This document shows, in pieces, positions 50,800-58,762 of a stretch of DNA of 64,000 nucleotides. The stretch comes from Pelomonas sp. Root405 (GTDB taxonomy: Bacteria > Pseudomonadota > Gammaproteobacteria > Burkholderiales > Burkholderiaceae_C), in assembly GCF_001425165.1 (NCBI RefSeq), contig NZ_LMDU01000011.1:496058-560057 (forward strand), in the 5' to 3' direction. Made by a program: the position numbers and the translations under genes. Each line of letters opens with the position of its first letter. Positions within the stretch are counted from its first letter, which is position 1. The notes beneath the pieces are model-generated. The model was not told where the DNA came from. It saw only the letters and a list, made by a program, of their open reading frames with translations, and ran no database searches.

Positions 50800-51779
50800 G
50801 ACTGGCGCTCGCCGGAATGGCGCGGCAGCGCATCGCCCGGCGGCAGGTTCACGCGCTCCTTTTCCACCACCAGCGGACGCTTGCTGACCTGCGTGTGGAT
50901 GGCCGCGACGTACTCACCCACCAAGCCGATGAAGAAGAGTTGCACCGCGCCGAAGAAGAACAGGCCAATGATGATGGGTGCCGTGCCGACGGAAAAGTGT
51001 TGCCAGAAAAGCAGCTTGGCGACCAGATAGCCGAGCGAAACAAGCAGGCTGACGGCGCTCAATGAGAAACCGGCCAGCGTGGCCAGCCTAAGCGGCAGCT
51101 TGGAGTGGCTGGTCAGCCCCAGCATGGCCAGGTCGTACAGGGTGTAGAAATTGTTCTTGGTGATGCCGCGCACGCGTGCCGGCTGCTCAAACTCGACCGT
51201 CGCATAGCGGATACCCAGTTCTGCGATCAGCCCTCGGAAATATGGATAGGGGTCGCCCAAGGCGCGGATCATCTCGACCACCGACCGGTCGTAAAGACCG
51301 AATCCGGTGAAGTTGGCGATCATCGGTACATCGGCCATGCGACCGAGCGCGCGGTAGTAAAAGCGCCGGACAAGTGACATCGCCCAGGTTTCGCGGGAGT
51401 GCGGCTTCACGCCCAGCGCGATCAGTTCGCCGGCGCGCCAGTGGGCAATGAACTGGCCGATGAGCTCCGGTGGGTCCTGCAGATCCGACGCCATGCAGAT
51501 GACGGCCTGGCCGCTCGCCTGGTACATGCCGTGCAACGGCGAGCGCACATGACCGAAGTTCCGCGCGTTGACGATGAGCTTGACGCGTGGGTCGGCGGCA
51601 GCGAGCGTCTTGACGCGAGCGACCGTGCCATCGGTGGAACCGTTGTCCACATAGATGTGCTCGAACTCCAAGTCAGCCGCAGGGCCGCCGGACTCGAACT
51701 GGGCCTTGATACGCTGGTGCAACTCGGCGACGTTGTCGGCCTCGTTCAGGCAGCTGGTGACGATGCTGATCAGGGTCAT
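50796..51779 (-). CDS. GT2 family polyprenyl-phosphate sugar transferase
   Basis: A 327-residue glycosyltransferase. The GT2 catalytic core begins ISIVTSCLNEADNVAEL; the DxD-type motif is in ASDLQDPPELI near residue 100, with VDNGSTDGT near 47. Two C-terminal membrane helices (about 225-290) anchor it, the layout of GtrB, ArnC and Dpm1-type enzymes that load a sugar onto a polyprenyl phosphate. The partner gene directly downstream may transfer that sugar onward. It heads the three-gene leftward unit. Confidence 0.88.
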   Translation of the reverse strand: MTLISIVTSCLNEADNVAELHQRIKAQFESGGPAADLEFEHIYVDNGSTDGTVARVKTLAAADPRVKLIVNARNFGHVRSPLHGMYQASGQAVICMASDLQDPPELIGQFIAHWRAGELIALGVKPHSRETWAMSLVRRFYYRALGRMADVPMIANFTGFGLYDRSVVEMIRALGDPYPYFRGLIAELGIRYATVEFEQPARVRGITKNNFYTLYDLAMLGLTSHSKLPLRLATLAGFSLSAVSLLVSLGYLVAKLLFWQHFSVGTAPIIIGLFFFGAVQLFFIGLVGEYVAAIHTQVSKRPLVVEKERVNLPPGDALPRHSGERQS

Positions 51780-51818
51780 GCGCGCGCATCCTAGGGCTTG
51801 CGCGACCAGCCCGGCCGC

Positions 51819-52448
51819 TCAGGGCGCTGCGGCGCGGGCGGAACCGCCGGAAGACGCAACGATGGGCTGACGCTCCGGCAGGATGTAGACCAGGCTCTTG
51901 CCGCTGCCCAGCGTCGGCAGCACGACCTCGTCGAAGAAGGCCGGATCGACGACGACGCAGCCGAGCGTGACCCGGCGCTCTTCCAGGTTGGCGGACGCCA
52001 GGCGCTCCGGGCGGCGCTGGTTGACAGGCGTGGGGCGCAGGCGATGGATGGCGAGGTTGGCGTCGTAGTCGAACCAGACGATGCGTTCGCCCTTGAGGTT
52101 GCGACCCGGCTGGGCTTCAAATCGGCCGGCCGGCGTGACGCGCTCATGCCGGGCCAGCGCTGCGGGATCCTTGCCGCGCGCGCTGGCGGGCTCGATGTCG
52201 CCGGGCGTCAGCCCAAGCAGCGCGGCCGTGCGGCCGATGAGGCGGCCGTCGGCCGCGTAGACGGACAGCGTCGCCTGCCGCTTGTCGACGATGGCAAAAG
52301 GGCGGCCGTCACGGACATCGCTGGACACCGGCCGTGAAATGACCTCTGCCCCCGCGTTACTTGCTGAAAGAACGCTGCATCCGATGAGGATGCTGCAAAA
52401 ACCGACCCTGGCAAGATTTGCCCAACTGCTGCCCACGCGACGCCCCAT
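51819..52448 (-). CDS. YkuD-like protein, paralogue 1
   Basis: A 209-residue exported protein with a signal peptide of about 34 residues (ending NAGA). The fold resembles L,D-transpeptidases: FAIVDKRQATLSVY, HERVTPAGRF and a late Cys164 in RRVTLGCVVV. In canonical enzymes the motif is a His, 14-17 residues, then S/T-H-G-C; here the likely His135 precedes Cys164 by 29 residues and the His before Gly-Cys is Leu. Activity is therefore uncertain. It shares PFAIVDKR-A and TPAGRF segments with the next gene. Confidence 0.75.
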   Translation of the reverse strand: MGRRVGSSWANLARVGFCSILIGCSVLSASNAGAEVISRPVSSDVRDGRPFAIVDKRQATLSVYAADGRLIGRTAALLGLTPGDIEPASARGKDPAALARHERVTPAGRFEAQPGRNLKGERIVWFDYDANLAIHRLRPTPVNQRRPERLASANLEERRVTLGCVVVDPAFFDEVVLPTLGSGKSLVYILPERQPIVASSGGSARAAAP

Positions 52449-52526
52449 TGACGGTGGCGGCGCAACCCTCGCGCCTGCCTCGGGGGCAGTCTAGAAAAGG
52501 GCGCTTGTAACCAAAAGCCTAGAAGT

Positions 52527-53357
52527 TCACGGTTTGGCGTTGTTACCTCGCCGGGAGCCAGCTTGGGCAAGGACTTGCGGCGCGGCATCGGGGAAGAACG
52601 CGGTCAGCGGGCGCTTCTCGGGCAGCACATAGACGACCGCGCGGCCCTTGCCCAGGTTGGGCCAGACGGTGCGGTCGAAGAAGTCGACCGGGATGTTGAT
52701 GCAGCCCCAGCTGATACGGTTGTCGGCGGCCGTCTTGCTGGCCAGCCGCTCCAGGCGCCGCTCCTTGGGATTGGTGGCACGCACCCGGTGCATGGAAACA
52801 GCGGCGTCGTAGTCGACCCATACGACATCGTGGCCCAGCGCGTTGCGGCCTGGCTCCGAGACGAAGCGGCCGGCCGGCGTCGTGCGCTCCTGCGGGCGAA
52901 TGTCTTCGATGGCCTTCTCCCCGATGCCGGGCGCGGATAGGTCACCGGCGGCATAACCCAGCAGCACAGGGCTGGTACCGAGCAATCGCCCGCCAGCGGC
53001 GAAGACATAGACCTGCGCACGGCGCTTGTCGACGATGGCGAACGGACGGTCGCCATTGTCGGCAGCCCGCACGGCCCAGGCCGCCACATGCGTGACGTCG
53101 CGCGGCGCTCGCACTTCCCCGAGATCGAGGTGGCGTTCCGTCATGCTGGGCACAGCTGAGGTGACCGGCGGCATGCGGTTGCTTGCCACGGCCGCCTGGG
53201 GCGTGACGGCCGGCGCCGTGGTCTTGGGCTTGTTGCCGACAAAAAAGTAAAGCGCGGCCAAGACCAGGGCGGCGACTACACCGCCCTGGCCCAGGCCGAC
53301 AAGGATGTCGCGCCGCCTTGCAGCGGCAGCGAGTTCGGCGCGTTCTCCGAAACGCAT
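52527..53357 (-). CDS. YkuD-like protein, paralogue 2
   Basis: A 276-residue protein with one N-terminal membrane helix (about 18-40) after a charged cytoplasmic stretch. The C-terminal half matches the preceding paralogue: PFAIVDKRRAQVYVF, PQERTTPAGRF, MHRVRATNPKERRLERLAS, then RISWGCINIP with Cys219. His190 precedes it by 29 residues, the same spacing as in paralogue 1; the residue before Gly-Cys is Trp instead of His. It lies 78 bases from paralogue 1, in the same direction. They look like a duplicated pair of periplasmic peptidoglycan enzymes or their derivatives. Confidence 0.78.
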   Translation of the reverse strand: MRFGERAELAAAARRRDILVGLGQGGVVAALVLAALYFFVGNKPKTTAPAVTPQAAVASNRMPPVTSAVPSMTERHLDLGEVRAPRDVTHVAAWAVRAADNGDRPFAIVDKRRAQVYVFAAGGRLLGTSPVLLGYAAGDLSAPGIGEKAIEDIRPQERTTPAGRFVSEPGRNALGHDVVWVDYDAAVSMHRVRATNPKERRLERLASKTAADNRISWGCINIPVDFFDRTVWPNLGKGRAVVYVLPEKRPLTAFFPDAAPQVLAQAGSRRGNNAKP

Positions 53358-53387
53358 GGTTGCTCCCGGAGCTGACGCTGGCGCGAC

Positions 53388-53780
53388 TTAGTTACGGTCA
53401 GCGCGGGGGGCCGGCTCGTAGGTTGAGCCAGTGGTCGACATGTCGGTCGATGCGGCCGTCGTGTTCGCATTGTTGTTGTACGAACTGTCGGTCGTGCTGC
53501 GCGTCGTCGAATCGCTCGTCAGCGGCGCGGTGCTATCCACCGGGGGGGTCGTGCGTGCCGGGTCGTCGGCAGGCATGGCCTGTTGGGCGGCCGTGGTGCT
53601 GTCCACTGGCGTCACCGCATTCGGGTCGGCGGGCGTTTGCTCGCTGATCGGCTCGGCGGTGGCAGCCGTCATCGGTTCGGTCGGCTGGACTTGTTCATCA
53701 GTCTGGGCCCAGGCGAGGCCGATACCGGTCACGAGGACGGCAGCGGTCAGGGCACTGGTGGCGGTCTTGAGCTTGGACAT
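53388..53780 (-). CDS. Exported low-complexity Ser/Thr-rich protein
   Basis: A 130-residue exported protein. Signal peptide of about 30 residues (AAVLVTGIGLAWAQ). The mature part is a low-complexity, Thr-, Ala-, Pro-, Asp- and Ser-rich chain with no hydrophobic core (TADPNAVTPVDSTT-like repeats, STTRSTTDSSYNNN). Start at 53780 has AAAAGGAGTCCCACC; a slightly longer frame from 53798 lacks a comparable site. It is in line with the two YkuD-like genes. Function unknown; possibly a disordered cell-envelope linker. Confidence 0.7.
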   Translation of the reverse strand: MSKLKTATSALTAAVLVTGIGLAWAQTDEQVQPTEPMTAATAEPISEQTPADPNAVTPVDSTTAAQQAMPADDPARTTPPVDSTAPLTSDSTTRSTTDSSYNNNANTTAASTDMSTTGSTYEPAPRADRN

Positions 53781-53964
53781 GGTGGGACTCCTTTTCAATG
53801 CGGGGACCGGTCAGATGGCCGGCTGGTGAGGCCAGGCAGATCATTTCCACCGGCTGGAATCCACTCTATTGGCCCATGCTCGCGGCTGGCGTCGGTTCGT
53901 CGCCCAACGCCATGTAGGAGGTACCCCCACACCGTAGCGGGTGGTTACCTCACGCTACCGAAAC

Positions 53965-54759
53965 TCAGAGGGAAAACTCGTAGTCGATGGTCAGCGGCGC
54001 GTGGTCGCTTAACATCTGGCCCGTGTAGATGGACTCGCTACGAGCCAGGGCTGCCAGGCCGGGGGTGGCGAGGTGGTAGTCCAGCCGCCAACCGACGTTG
54101 TTGGCCCGCGCGGCGCCGCGGGCGCTCCACCAGGTGTATTGCTCAGCCTTGTCATTGAGCGTGCGGAAAACATCGACCAGGCCGCCGCCGTCTGCACCGG
54201 CGTCGAACAGGCGGGTCAACCAGGCGCGCTCCTCGGGCAGGAAGCCGCTGTTCTTCTGGTTGCTGCGCCAGTTCTTCAGGTCGATTTCCTTGTGCGCGAT
54301 GTTGACGTCGGCCACCAGGATGAATTCGCGCTCGGCCTTCAGCGCCAGCAGATGCGGATACAGCGCCGCCAGGAAGCGGTACTTGACCTGCTGTCGCTCC
54401 TCGCCGCTGGTGCCGCTCGGGAAGTAGACGCTGATGAGGCTGAGCTTGCGGCCCGGCTTGTCGAAGCGCTTCTCGACCCAGCGGCCCTCGTTGTCGAACT
54501 CGTCGATGCCCAGGCCGGTGATGAGGTCGCTCGGCTCCTCCTTCGTGTACAGGCCCACGCCGGAGTAGCCCTTCTTCTGCGCGTAGTGGAAGTGGCCGTT
54601 GAGCCGGTCGCAACTGCGGAACTTGGCCTCGACGACATCGGCCTGCGCCTTGAGTTCCTGCACGCCGACGGCATCGGCCTCCTGCTGGCAGAGCCACTCG
54701 AAGAAGCCCTTGCTGGCGGCAGAGCGGACGCCGTTGAGGTTGGCGGTGATGAAGCGCAT
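53965..54759 (-). CDS. xth: Exodeoxyribonuclease III
   Basis: A 264-residue AP endonuclease/3'-exonuclease of the ExoIII family in base excision repair. Catalytic parts: N-terminal ANLNGVRSA, QELKAQ (metal Glu near 35), ADVNIAHKEIDL near 148, WRLDYHLA near 223 and SDHAPLTI with the catalytic His near 251. All catalytic residues appear intact. Its start is the ATG at 54759, divergent from the TonB receptor. It lies near gatCAB-pyrE as in many Burkholderiales. Confidence 0.93.
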   Translation of the reverse strand: MRFITANLNGVRSAASKGFFEWLCQQEADAVGVQELKAQADVVEAKFRSCDRLNGHFHYAQKKGYSGVGLYTKEEPSDLITGLGIDEFDNEGRWVEKRFDKPGRKLSLISVYFPSGTSGEERQQVKYRFLAALYPHLLALKAEREFILVADVNIAHKEIDLKNWRSNQKNSGFLPEERAWLTRLFDAGADGGGLVDVFRTLNDKAEQYTWWSARGAARANNVGWRLDYHLATPGLAALARSESIYTGQMLSDHAPLTIDYEFSL

Positions 54760-54941
54760 CGGGGCTGACGGAAGGCTGGGTTCAGGGAAGTATCGCAGTG
54801 CAGCAAATGCACAACACCGCGGCGAGCTTTCATCACAAAACGGTCATCTGATCTTTACGATCCCGTAGGAATCAGAGGCGCGACAGGCGCCCATTTCTTT
54901 TCTCCATCTGCTTCCGACCCCCGCCAACCCGAGGATTTCTC

Positions 54942-57203
54942 ATGTCCAAACACAGCATTACTCCGACGCTGCTCGCGCTTGCGCTGAGCGCGGCCTTCCC
55001 GATGCAGGCCGCCTTGGCGCAGACCGCGCCGGCGCCCGAGGCCAAGAAGGACGTCAGCCAGCTGGAGGCCGTCATCGTCACCGGCAGCCGCCGGGCTGAG
55101 AACCTGAGGGAAGTGCCGCAATCGATCTCGGCCATCAAGTCGGAGGAGCTGGACACCTACAACGCCAGCGGCCAGGACATCCGCGCCTTATCTGGCAAGG
55201 TCCCGAGCCTGAACATCGAGTCGGACTACGGCCGCACCTTCCCGCGCTTTTATGTGCGCGGCCTGGGCAATACCGACTTCGACATGAACGCCTCGCAGCC
55301 CGTCGGCCTGGTCTACGACGACGTCGTGCAGGAAAGCATTGCACTCAAGGGCTTCCCGGTGTTCGACATGGAGCAGGTCGAGTTGCTGCGCGGCCCGCAG
55401 GGCACCCTCTTCGGCCGCAACTCGCCGGCTGGCGTCATGAAGTTCGACTCGGCCAAGCCGGGCAAGCGCTTTGAAGGCTATGCCAACCTCGGCATCGGGC
55501 GCTGGAACTCCGTCAACGTGGAAGCCGCCGTCAACGTGCCGCTGAGCGAAGACTGGCAAATGCGCGTCGCCGGTATCGCGCAGCGCCAGGACGACCGCGT
55601 GCACAACCCGATCGCCGGCGCGACCGCCGACCTCGAGGGCTACAACGACAAGGCGCTGCGCGTCCAGGCGGCCTACAAGAACGGCGGTTTCTCGGGCCTG
55701 TTCAAGGTCCAGGCGCGTGACTTCAAAGGCACCGCGACGACCTTCCGCGCCAACATCATCAAGAAGGGCACGAACGACTTCGTCGACGGTTACGACGACA
55801 GCTACTACCCGACCGACGGCTACAACTCGCAGACGCTGACGTCCAGCGAAGTCAGCGCGCGCCTGCGCTGGGACTTCGATGGCGTGTCGCTGTACTCCAT
55901 CACCGCCCACGACCGCGCCAAGTTCTACAGCCGCGGCGACGTGGACGGCGGCTTCGGCGCGCCTTATGCGCCGCCCTCCGGCCCGAACTACGGCAACCAG
56001 CCCGCCAACATCCCGTTCGACGCACAGACCGCCGACGGCATCCCCATGCTGCGCCAGACGACACAGGAGTTCCGCCTGCAGTCCAACACCAGCGCGCCGC
56101 TGCAGTGGATCGCGGGCCTCTACTACTTCAATGAGAAGCTGCAGGTCGACAGCTTCAACTTCGACAGCTTCGCCCCCGGCGACCCGCAGAACGGCTACGC
56201 CGTGCAGCACCAGGAAGCCAAGTCCTGGGCCGCGTTCGGCAACCTGAACTACGCGGTGACGCCCGACTTCAAGGTGCGTGGCGGCCTGCGCTACACCGAC
56301 GACAAGAAGGACTTCACCGCGTCGCGCACGCAGACGCCGTTCGGTGGCGCCAACGTCGGCCCGCTGGTCACGAATCCCAAGTCGACGAACTGGAGCTGGG
56401 ACCTCGGCGCCAGCTACAACGTCGACAAGGCGACGACTTTGTTCACGCGCGTCGCTACCGGCTACCGTGCACCGTCCATCCAGGGCCGCGTGCTGTTCGG
56501 TGACACGATCTCGGTGGCCAACCCCGAGAAGGTGCTGTCGGTCGAGGCCGGCTTCAAGGCCGACCTGCTCAACAATACAGCCCGCATCAGCGGAACGGTG
56601 TTCAAGTACCGCGTCAAGGACATGCAGCTCACCGCCGGCAGCGGCAGCGTGAACCAGAACCGCCTGATCAACGCTGCCAAGGCCGAAGGCCAGGGCTTCG
56701 AGATCGATGCGCAAGCCATCATTGCGCGCGACTGGCGCACCACCCTTGGCTTCTCGTACAACGACACCGAGATCAAGGACGCTAACCTGTTCGCCTCGCC
56801 CTGCGGCGCGCCCTGCACGGTGCTGGACCCGGCAGGCCCCGTGACCGGCTCAGTCAGCATCAACGGCAACCCGCTGCCGCGCGCGCCCAAGGTCGTCTGG
56901 AACTGGACGCTGAAGTACAGCACCGAGATCGGCAACGGCGAGCTGACCGTGCTGACCGACTGGGCGTTCAAGGACAAGTACAACATGTTCCTGTACGAGG
57001 CCGTCGAGTACCGCGCCAAGTCGGCCCTGGAAGGTGGCCTGCGCGTCGGCTACGGCTGGGCCAACGGCAAGTACGAGGTCGCCGCGTTCTCACGCAACAT
57101 CACCGATCACCGCCAGGTCGTCGCCGCCATCGACTTCAACAACCTGACCGGTATCGTCAACGAGCCGCGCAGCTACGGCGTTCAGTTCAAGGCCAGTTTC
57201 TGA
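54942..57203 (+). CDS. TonB-dependent outer-membrane receptor
   Basis: A 753-residue receptor. Signal peptide of about 26 residues (ALSAAFPMQAALAQ), then TonB-box-like EAVIVTGSRR near 45 and the plug domain (about 50-165: SGKVPSLNIESDYGRTFPRFYVRG). The barrel ends in aromatic GVQFKASF with the terminal Phe needed for assembly. The substrate cannot be deduced: there is no siderophore, cobalamin or heme gene beside it, and it belongs to the large FecA/CirA-like group common in Burkholderiales. Start ATG follows GAGGATTTCTC. Confidence 0.92.
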   Translation: MSKHSITPTLLALALSAAFPMQAALAQTAPAPEAKKDVSQLEAVIVTGSRRAENLREVPQSISAIKSEELDTYNASGQDIRALSGKVPSLNIESDYGRTFPRFYVRGLGNTDFDMNASQPVGLVYDDVVQESIALKGFPVFDMEQVELLRGPQGTLFGRNSPAGVMKFDSAKPGKRFEGYANLGIGRWNSVNVEAAVNVPLSEDWQMRVAGIAQRQDDRVHNPIAGATADLEGYNDKALRVQAAYKNGGFSGLFKVQARDFKGTATTFRANIIKKGTNDFVDGYDDSYYPTDGYNSQTLTSSEVSARLRWDFDGVSLYSITAHDRAKFYSRGDVDGGFGAPYAPPSGPNYGNQPANIPFDAQTADGIPMLRQTTQEFRLQSNTSAPLQWIAGLYYFNEKLQVDSFNFDSFAPGDPQNGYAVQHQEAKSWAAFGNLNYAVTPDFKVRGGLRYTDDKKDFTASRTQTPFGGANVGPLVTNPKSTNWSWDLGASYNVDKATTLFTRVATGYRAPSIQGRVLFGDTISVANPEKVLSVEAGFKADLLNNTARISGTVFKYRVKDMQLTAGSGSVNQNRLINAAKAEGQGFEIDAQAIIARDWRTTLGFSYNDTEIKDANLFASPCGAPCTVLDPAGPVTGSVSINGNPLPRAPKVVWNWTLKYSTEIGNGELTVLTDWAFKDKYNMFLYEAVEYRAKSALEGGLRVGYGWANGKYEVAAFSRNITDHRQVVAAIDFNNLTGIVNEPRSYGVQFKASF

Positions 57204-57210
57204 CCTTGTG

Positions 57211-57248
57211 GGACGGACCTGGCCGGGCACTCCTGGCCAGGTCGGTCC
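57211..57248 (+). terminator. Strong hairpin after the TonB receptor gene
   Basis: Arms at 57211-57224 and 57235-57248 pair at 13 of 14 positions (one G-G mismatch) around a ten-base loop. It begins eight bases past the TonB receptor stop. No T-run follows. It may be a terminator or an mRNA-stabilising stem for the receptor transcript. Confidence 0.55.
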
Positions 57249-57272
57249 TCAACTGAATCAGCGCAAGACGTC

Positions 57273-57368
57273 ATGCGGGCCCTGCCCGCGACTTGGTGAA
57301 AACCAGCTGATGGCCCGGCCCTTTCTAGGGGTCGGGCCTGTTTTTTTGACCCCTAGAATCTTTGTCAC
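57273..57368 (+). promoter_or_regulatory. pyrE leader: mini-ORF, intrinsic terminator and overlapping inverted repeat
   Basis: An eight-codon frame MRALPATW runs 57273-57299. Twelve bases later a strong intrinsic terminator forms: arms 57312-57321 and 57329-57338 with a seven-base loop, then TG and seven T (57341-57347), only 22 bases before the pyrE ATG. A perfect 11-base inverted repeat TTCTAGGGGTC (57323-57333) / GACCCCTAGAA (57348-57358) overlaps the terminator's right arm, so the two folds exclude each other. In enteric bacteria pyrE is controlled by an attenuator before it; this layout suggests a similar device, but the mini-ORF has no strong ribosome binding site. Confidence 0.6.
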
Positions 57369-58037
57369 ATGCCCGCCGCTCCCGCCGACTCCCTTGCCCA
57401 GTCCTTTGTGGCCTTCGCCGTCGAGGCCGGGGTGTTGCGCTTTGGCGAGTTCAAGACCAAGGCCGGCCGGCTCAGCCCCTACTTCTTCAACGCCGGTCTG
57501 TTCGACGACGGCGCCAAGCTCGGCCGCCTGGCCGGCTTCTATGCCGAGCGCCTGATCGCTTCTGGTCTTGCCTTCGACATGATCTTCGGCCCGGCCTACA
57601 AAGGCATCACGCTGGCTGCGGCGGTGTCGATGGAGCTGGCGCGCCGCGGCCACAACCTGCCCTTCGCCTACAACCGCAAGGAAGCCAAGGACCACGGCGA
57701 GGGCGGCACCCTCGTCGGCGCGCCCGTCCGGGGACGCGTGCTGATCATCGACGACGTGATCTCCGCCGGCACCTCGGTGCGCGAATCCATCCAGATGATC
57801 GAGGCGGCCGGTGCCACGCCTTGCGGCGTGACCATCGCGCTGGACCGCCAGGAAAAGGCGGCCGAGGGTGGTGTCGACAGCCCGCAGTCGGCCGTGCAGC
57901 AGGTGCAGCAGCGCTACGGCCTGCCCGTCGTGGCCATCGCCGGCCTGGCCGACCTGCTGGCCTACCTGGAGGGTGCACCAGAACTGGCCGCCCACCGGCC
58001 AGCCGTGTTGGCCTATCGACAGCGTTACGGGGTGTGA
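57369..58037 (+). CDS. pyrE: Orotate phosphoribosyltransferase
   Basis: A 222-residue enzyme of pyrimidine synthesis that makes OMP from orotate and PRPP. The PRPP motif is VLIIDDVISAGTS near residues 120-132. Other landmarks: FKTKAGRLSPYFFNAG near 28, IFGPAYKGITLA near 72 and the flexible loop RKEAKDHGEGG near 97-108. Length is typical for proteobacterial PyrE (213-225). The start ATG lacks a clear Shine-Dalgarno sequence and follows a terminator-like leader. Confidence 0.95.
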   Translation: MPAAPADSLAQSFVAFAVEAGVLRFGEFKTKAGRLSPYFFNAGLFDDGAKLGRLAGFYAERLIASGLAFDMIFGPAYKGITLAAAVSMELARRGHNLPFAYNRKEAKDHGEGGTLVGAPVRGRVLIIDDVISAGTSVRESIQMIEAAGATPCGVTIALDRQEKAAEGGVDSPQSAVQQVQQRYGLPVVAIAGLADLLAYLEGAPELAAHRPAVLAYRQRYGV

Positions 58038-58044
58038 GACGCCG

Positions 58045-58728
58045 ATGCGCAGGTTGACCGTCGTCACCGGATTGCTGGTCGCGGCCTGTGCGCAAGCCCA
58101 GGACACTTCGCCCGGCAAGGGGATCTACACCTGCACGACGGCCGATGGCCGCAGGCTGACCGGCGACCGGCCCATCCCGGAATGCACGTCGCGTGAACAG
58201 CGTGTGCTCAACCCCGACGGCTCGCAACGCGCGACCCTGCCGCCCTTCCTGAGCCCCGAAGAGCGCACAGTCAAGGAGGCGGCCGACCGCCGCGCCGCGG
58301 CCGAGCGCATCGCCCAGCTGGACGCCATTCGCCGCGACCGCACGTTGATGCAGCGGTACCCGAACGAGGCGGCCCACCAGCGCGCCCGCAACACCGCGCT
58401 GGATGACGCCAACAAGGCGACCCGCATCTCGGAGCGCCGCATCAAGGATCTGAACCACGAGCGCAAGCCGCTGTTGGACGAGGCCGAGTTTTACAAGGGC
58501 AAGCCGCTGCCCGGCAAGCTCAAGCAGGCGCTGGATGCCAACGACGCCGGCATCGAGGCGCAAGAGGTTCTCATCGAGAACCAGAAGGCAGAGATCGTGC
58601 GCATCAACACGCGCTTCGACGCTGAACTGGCCCGCCTGCGCAAGCTGTGGGCAGGCGCCACGCCCGGGTCGATGGCGCCGCTGACCGAGCTGCCGAAGTC
58701 GTCACCGCCGACTACGCCCAAGCGCTGA
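58045..58728 (+). CDS. DUF4124 domain-containing exported protein
   Basis: A 227-residue exported protein. Signal peptide of about 18 residues (ending AQAQ). The short DUF4124 segment follows: IYTCTTADGRRLTGDRPIPEC with two cysteines likely disulfide-linked. The rest (about 70-200) is a charged coiled-coil-like helix (KEAADRRAAAERIAQLDAIRRD and RISERRIKDLNHERKPLLDEAE). It follows pyrE by 7 bases. Function unknown. Confidence 0.82.
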   Translation: MRRLTVVTGLLVAACAQAQDTSPGKGIYTCTTADGRRLTGDRPIPECTSREQRVLNPDGSQRATLPPFLSPEERTVKEAADRRAAAERIAQLDAIRRDRTLMQRYPNEAAHQRARNTALDDANKATRISERRIKDLNHERKPLLDEAEFYKGKPLPGKLKQALDANDAGIEAQEVLIENQKAEIVRINTRFDAELARLRKLWAGATPGSMAPLTELPKSSPPTTPKR

Positions 58729-58747
58729 AGCTGCATTTGCAGCTTCA
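58726..58747. terminator. Perfect hairpin at the stop of the DUF4124 gene, between convergent genes
   Basis: TGAAGCTGCA at 58726-58735 and TGCAGCTTCA at 58738-58747 are exact reverse complements with two bases between; the first arm contains the DUF4124 gene's TGA stop (58726-58728). It lies 16 bases past the stop of the convergent gatB gene. No T-run follows on the plus strand. It is well placed as a shared transcription end for both genes. Confidence 0.5.
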
Positions 58748-58762
58748 GGACAACCCGCAGTA

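Noticed and set aside
53934-53958. Inverted repeat GTAGCG/CGCTAC downstream of the exonuclease gene
   Set aside because: Six-base arms with a 13-base loop and no T-run; could be a weak terminator but is not distinguishable from chance.
57208-57555. A 115-codon frame across the pyrE leader and start
   Set aside because: It runs in another frame over the real pyrE start, includes both hairpins and has a Ser/Pro/Arg composition with no family signature.
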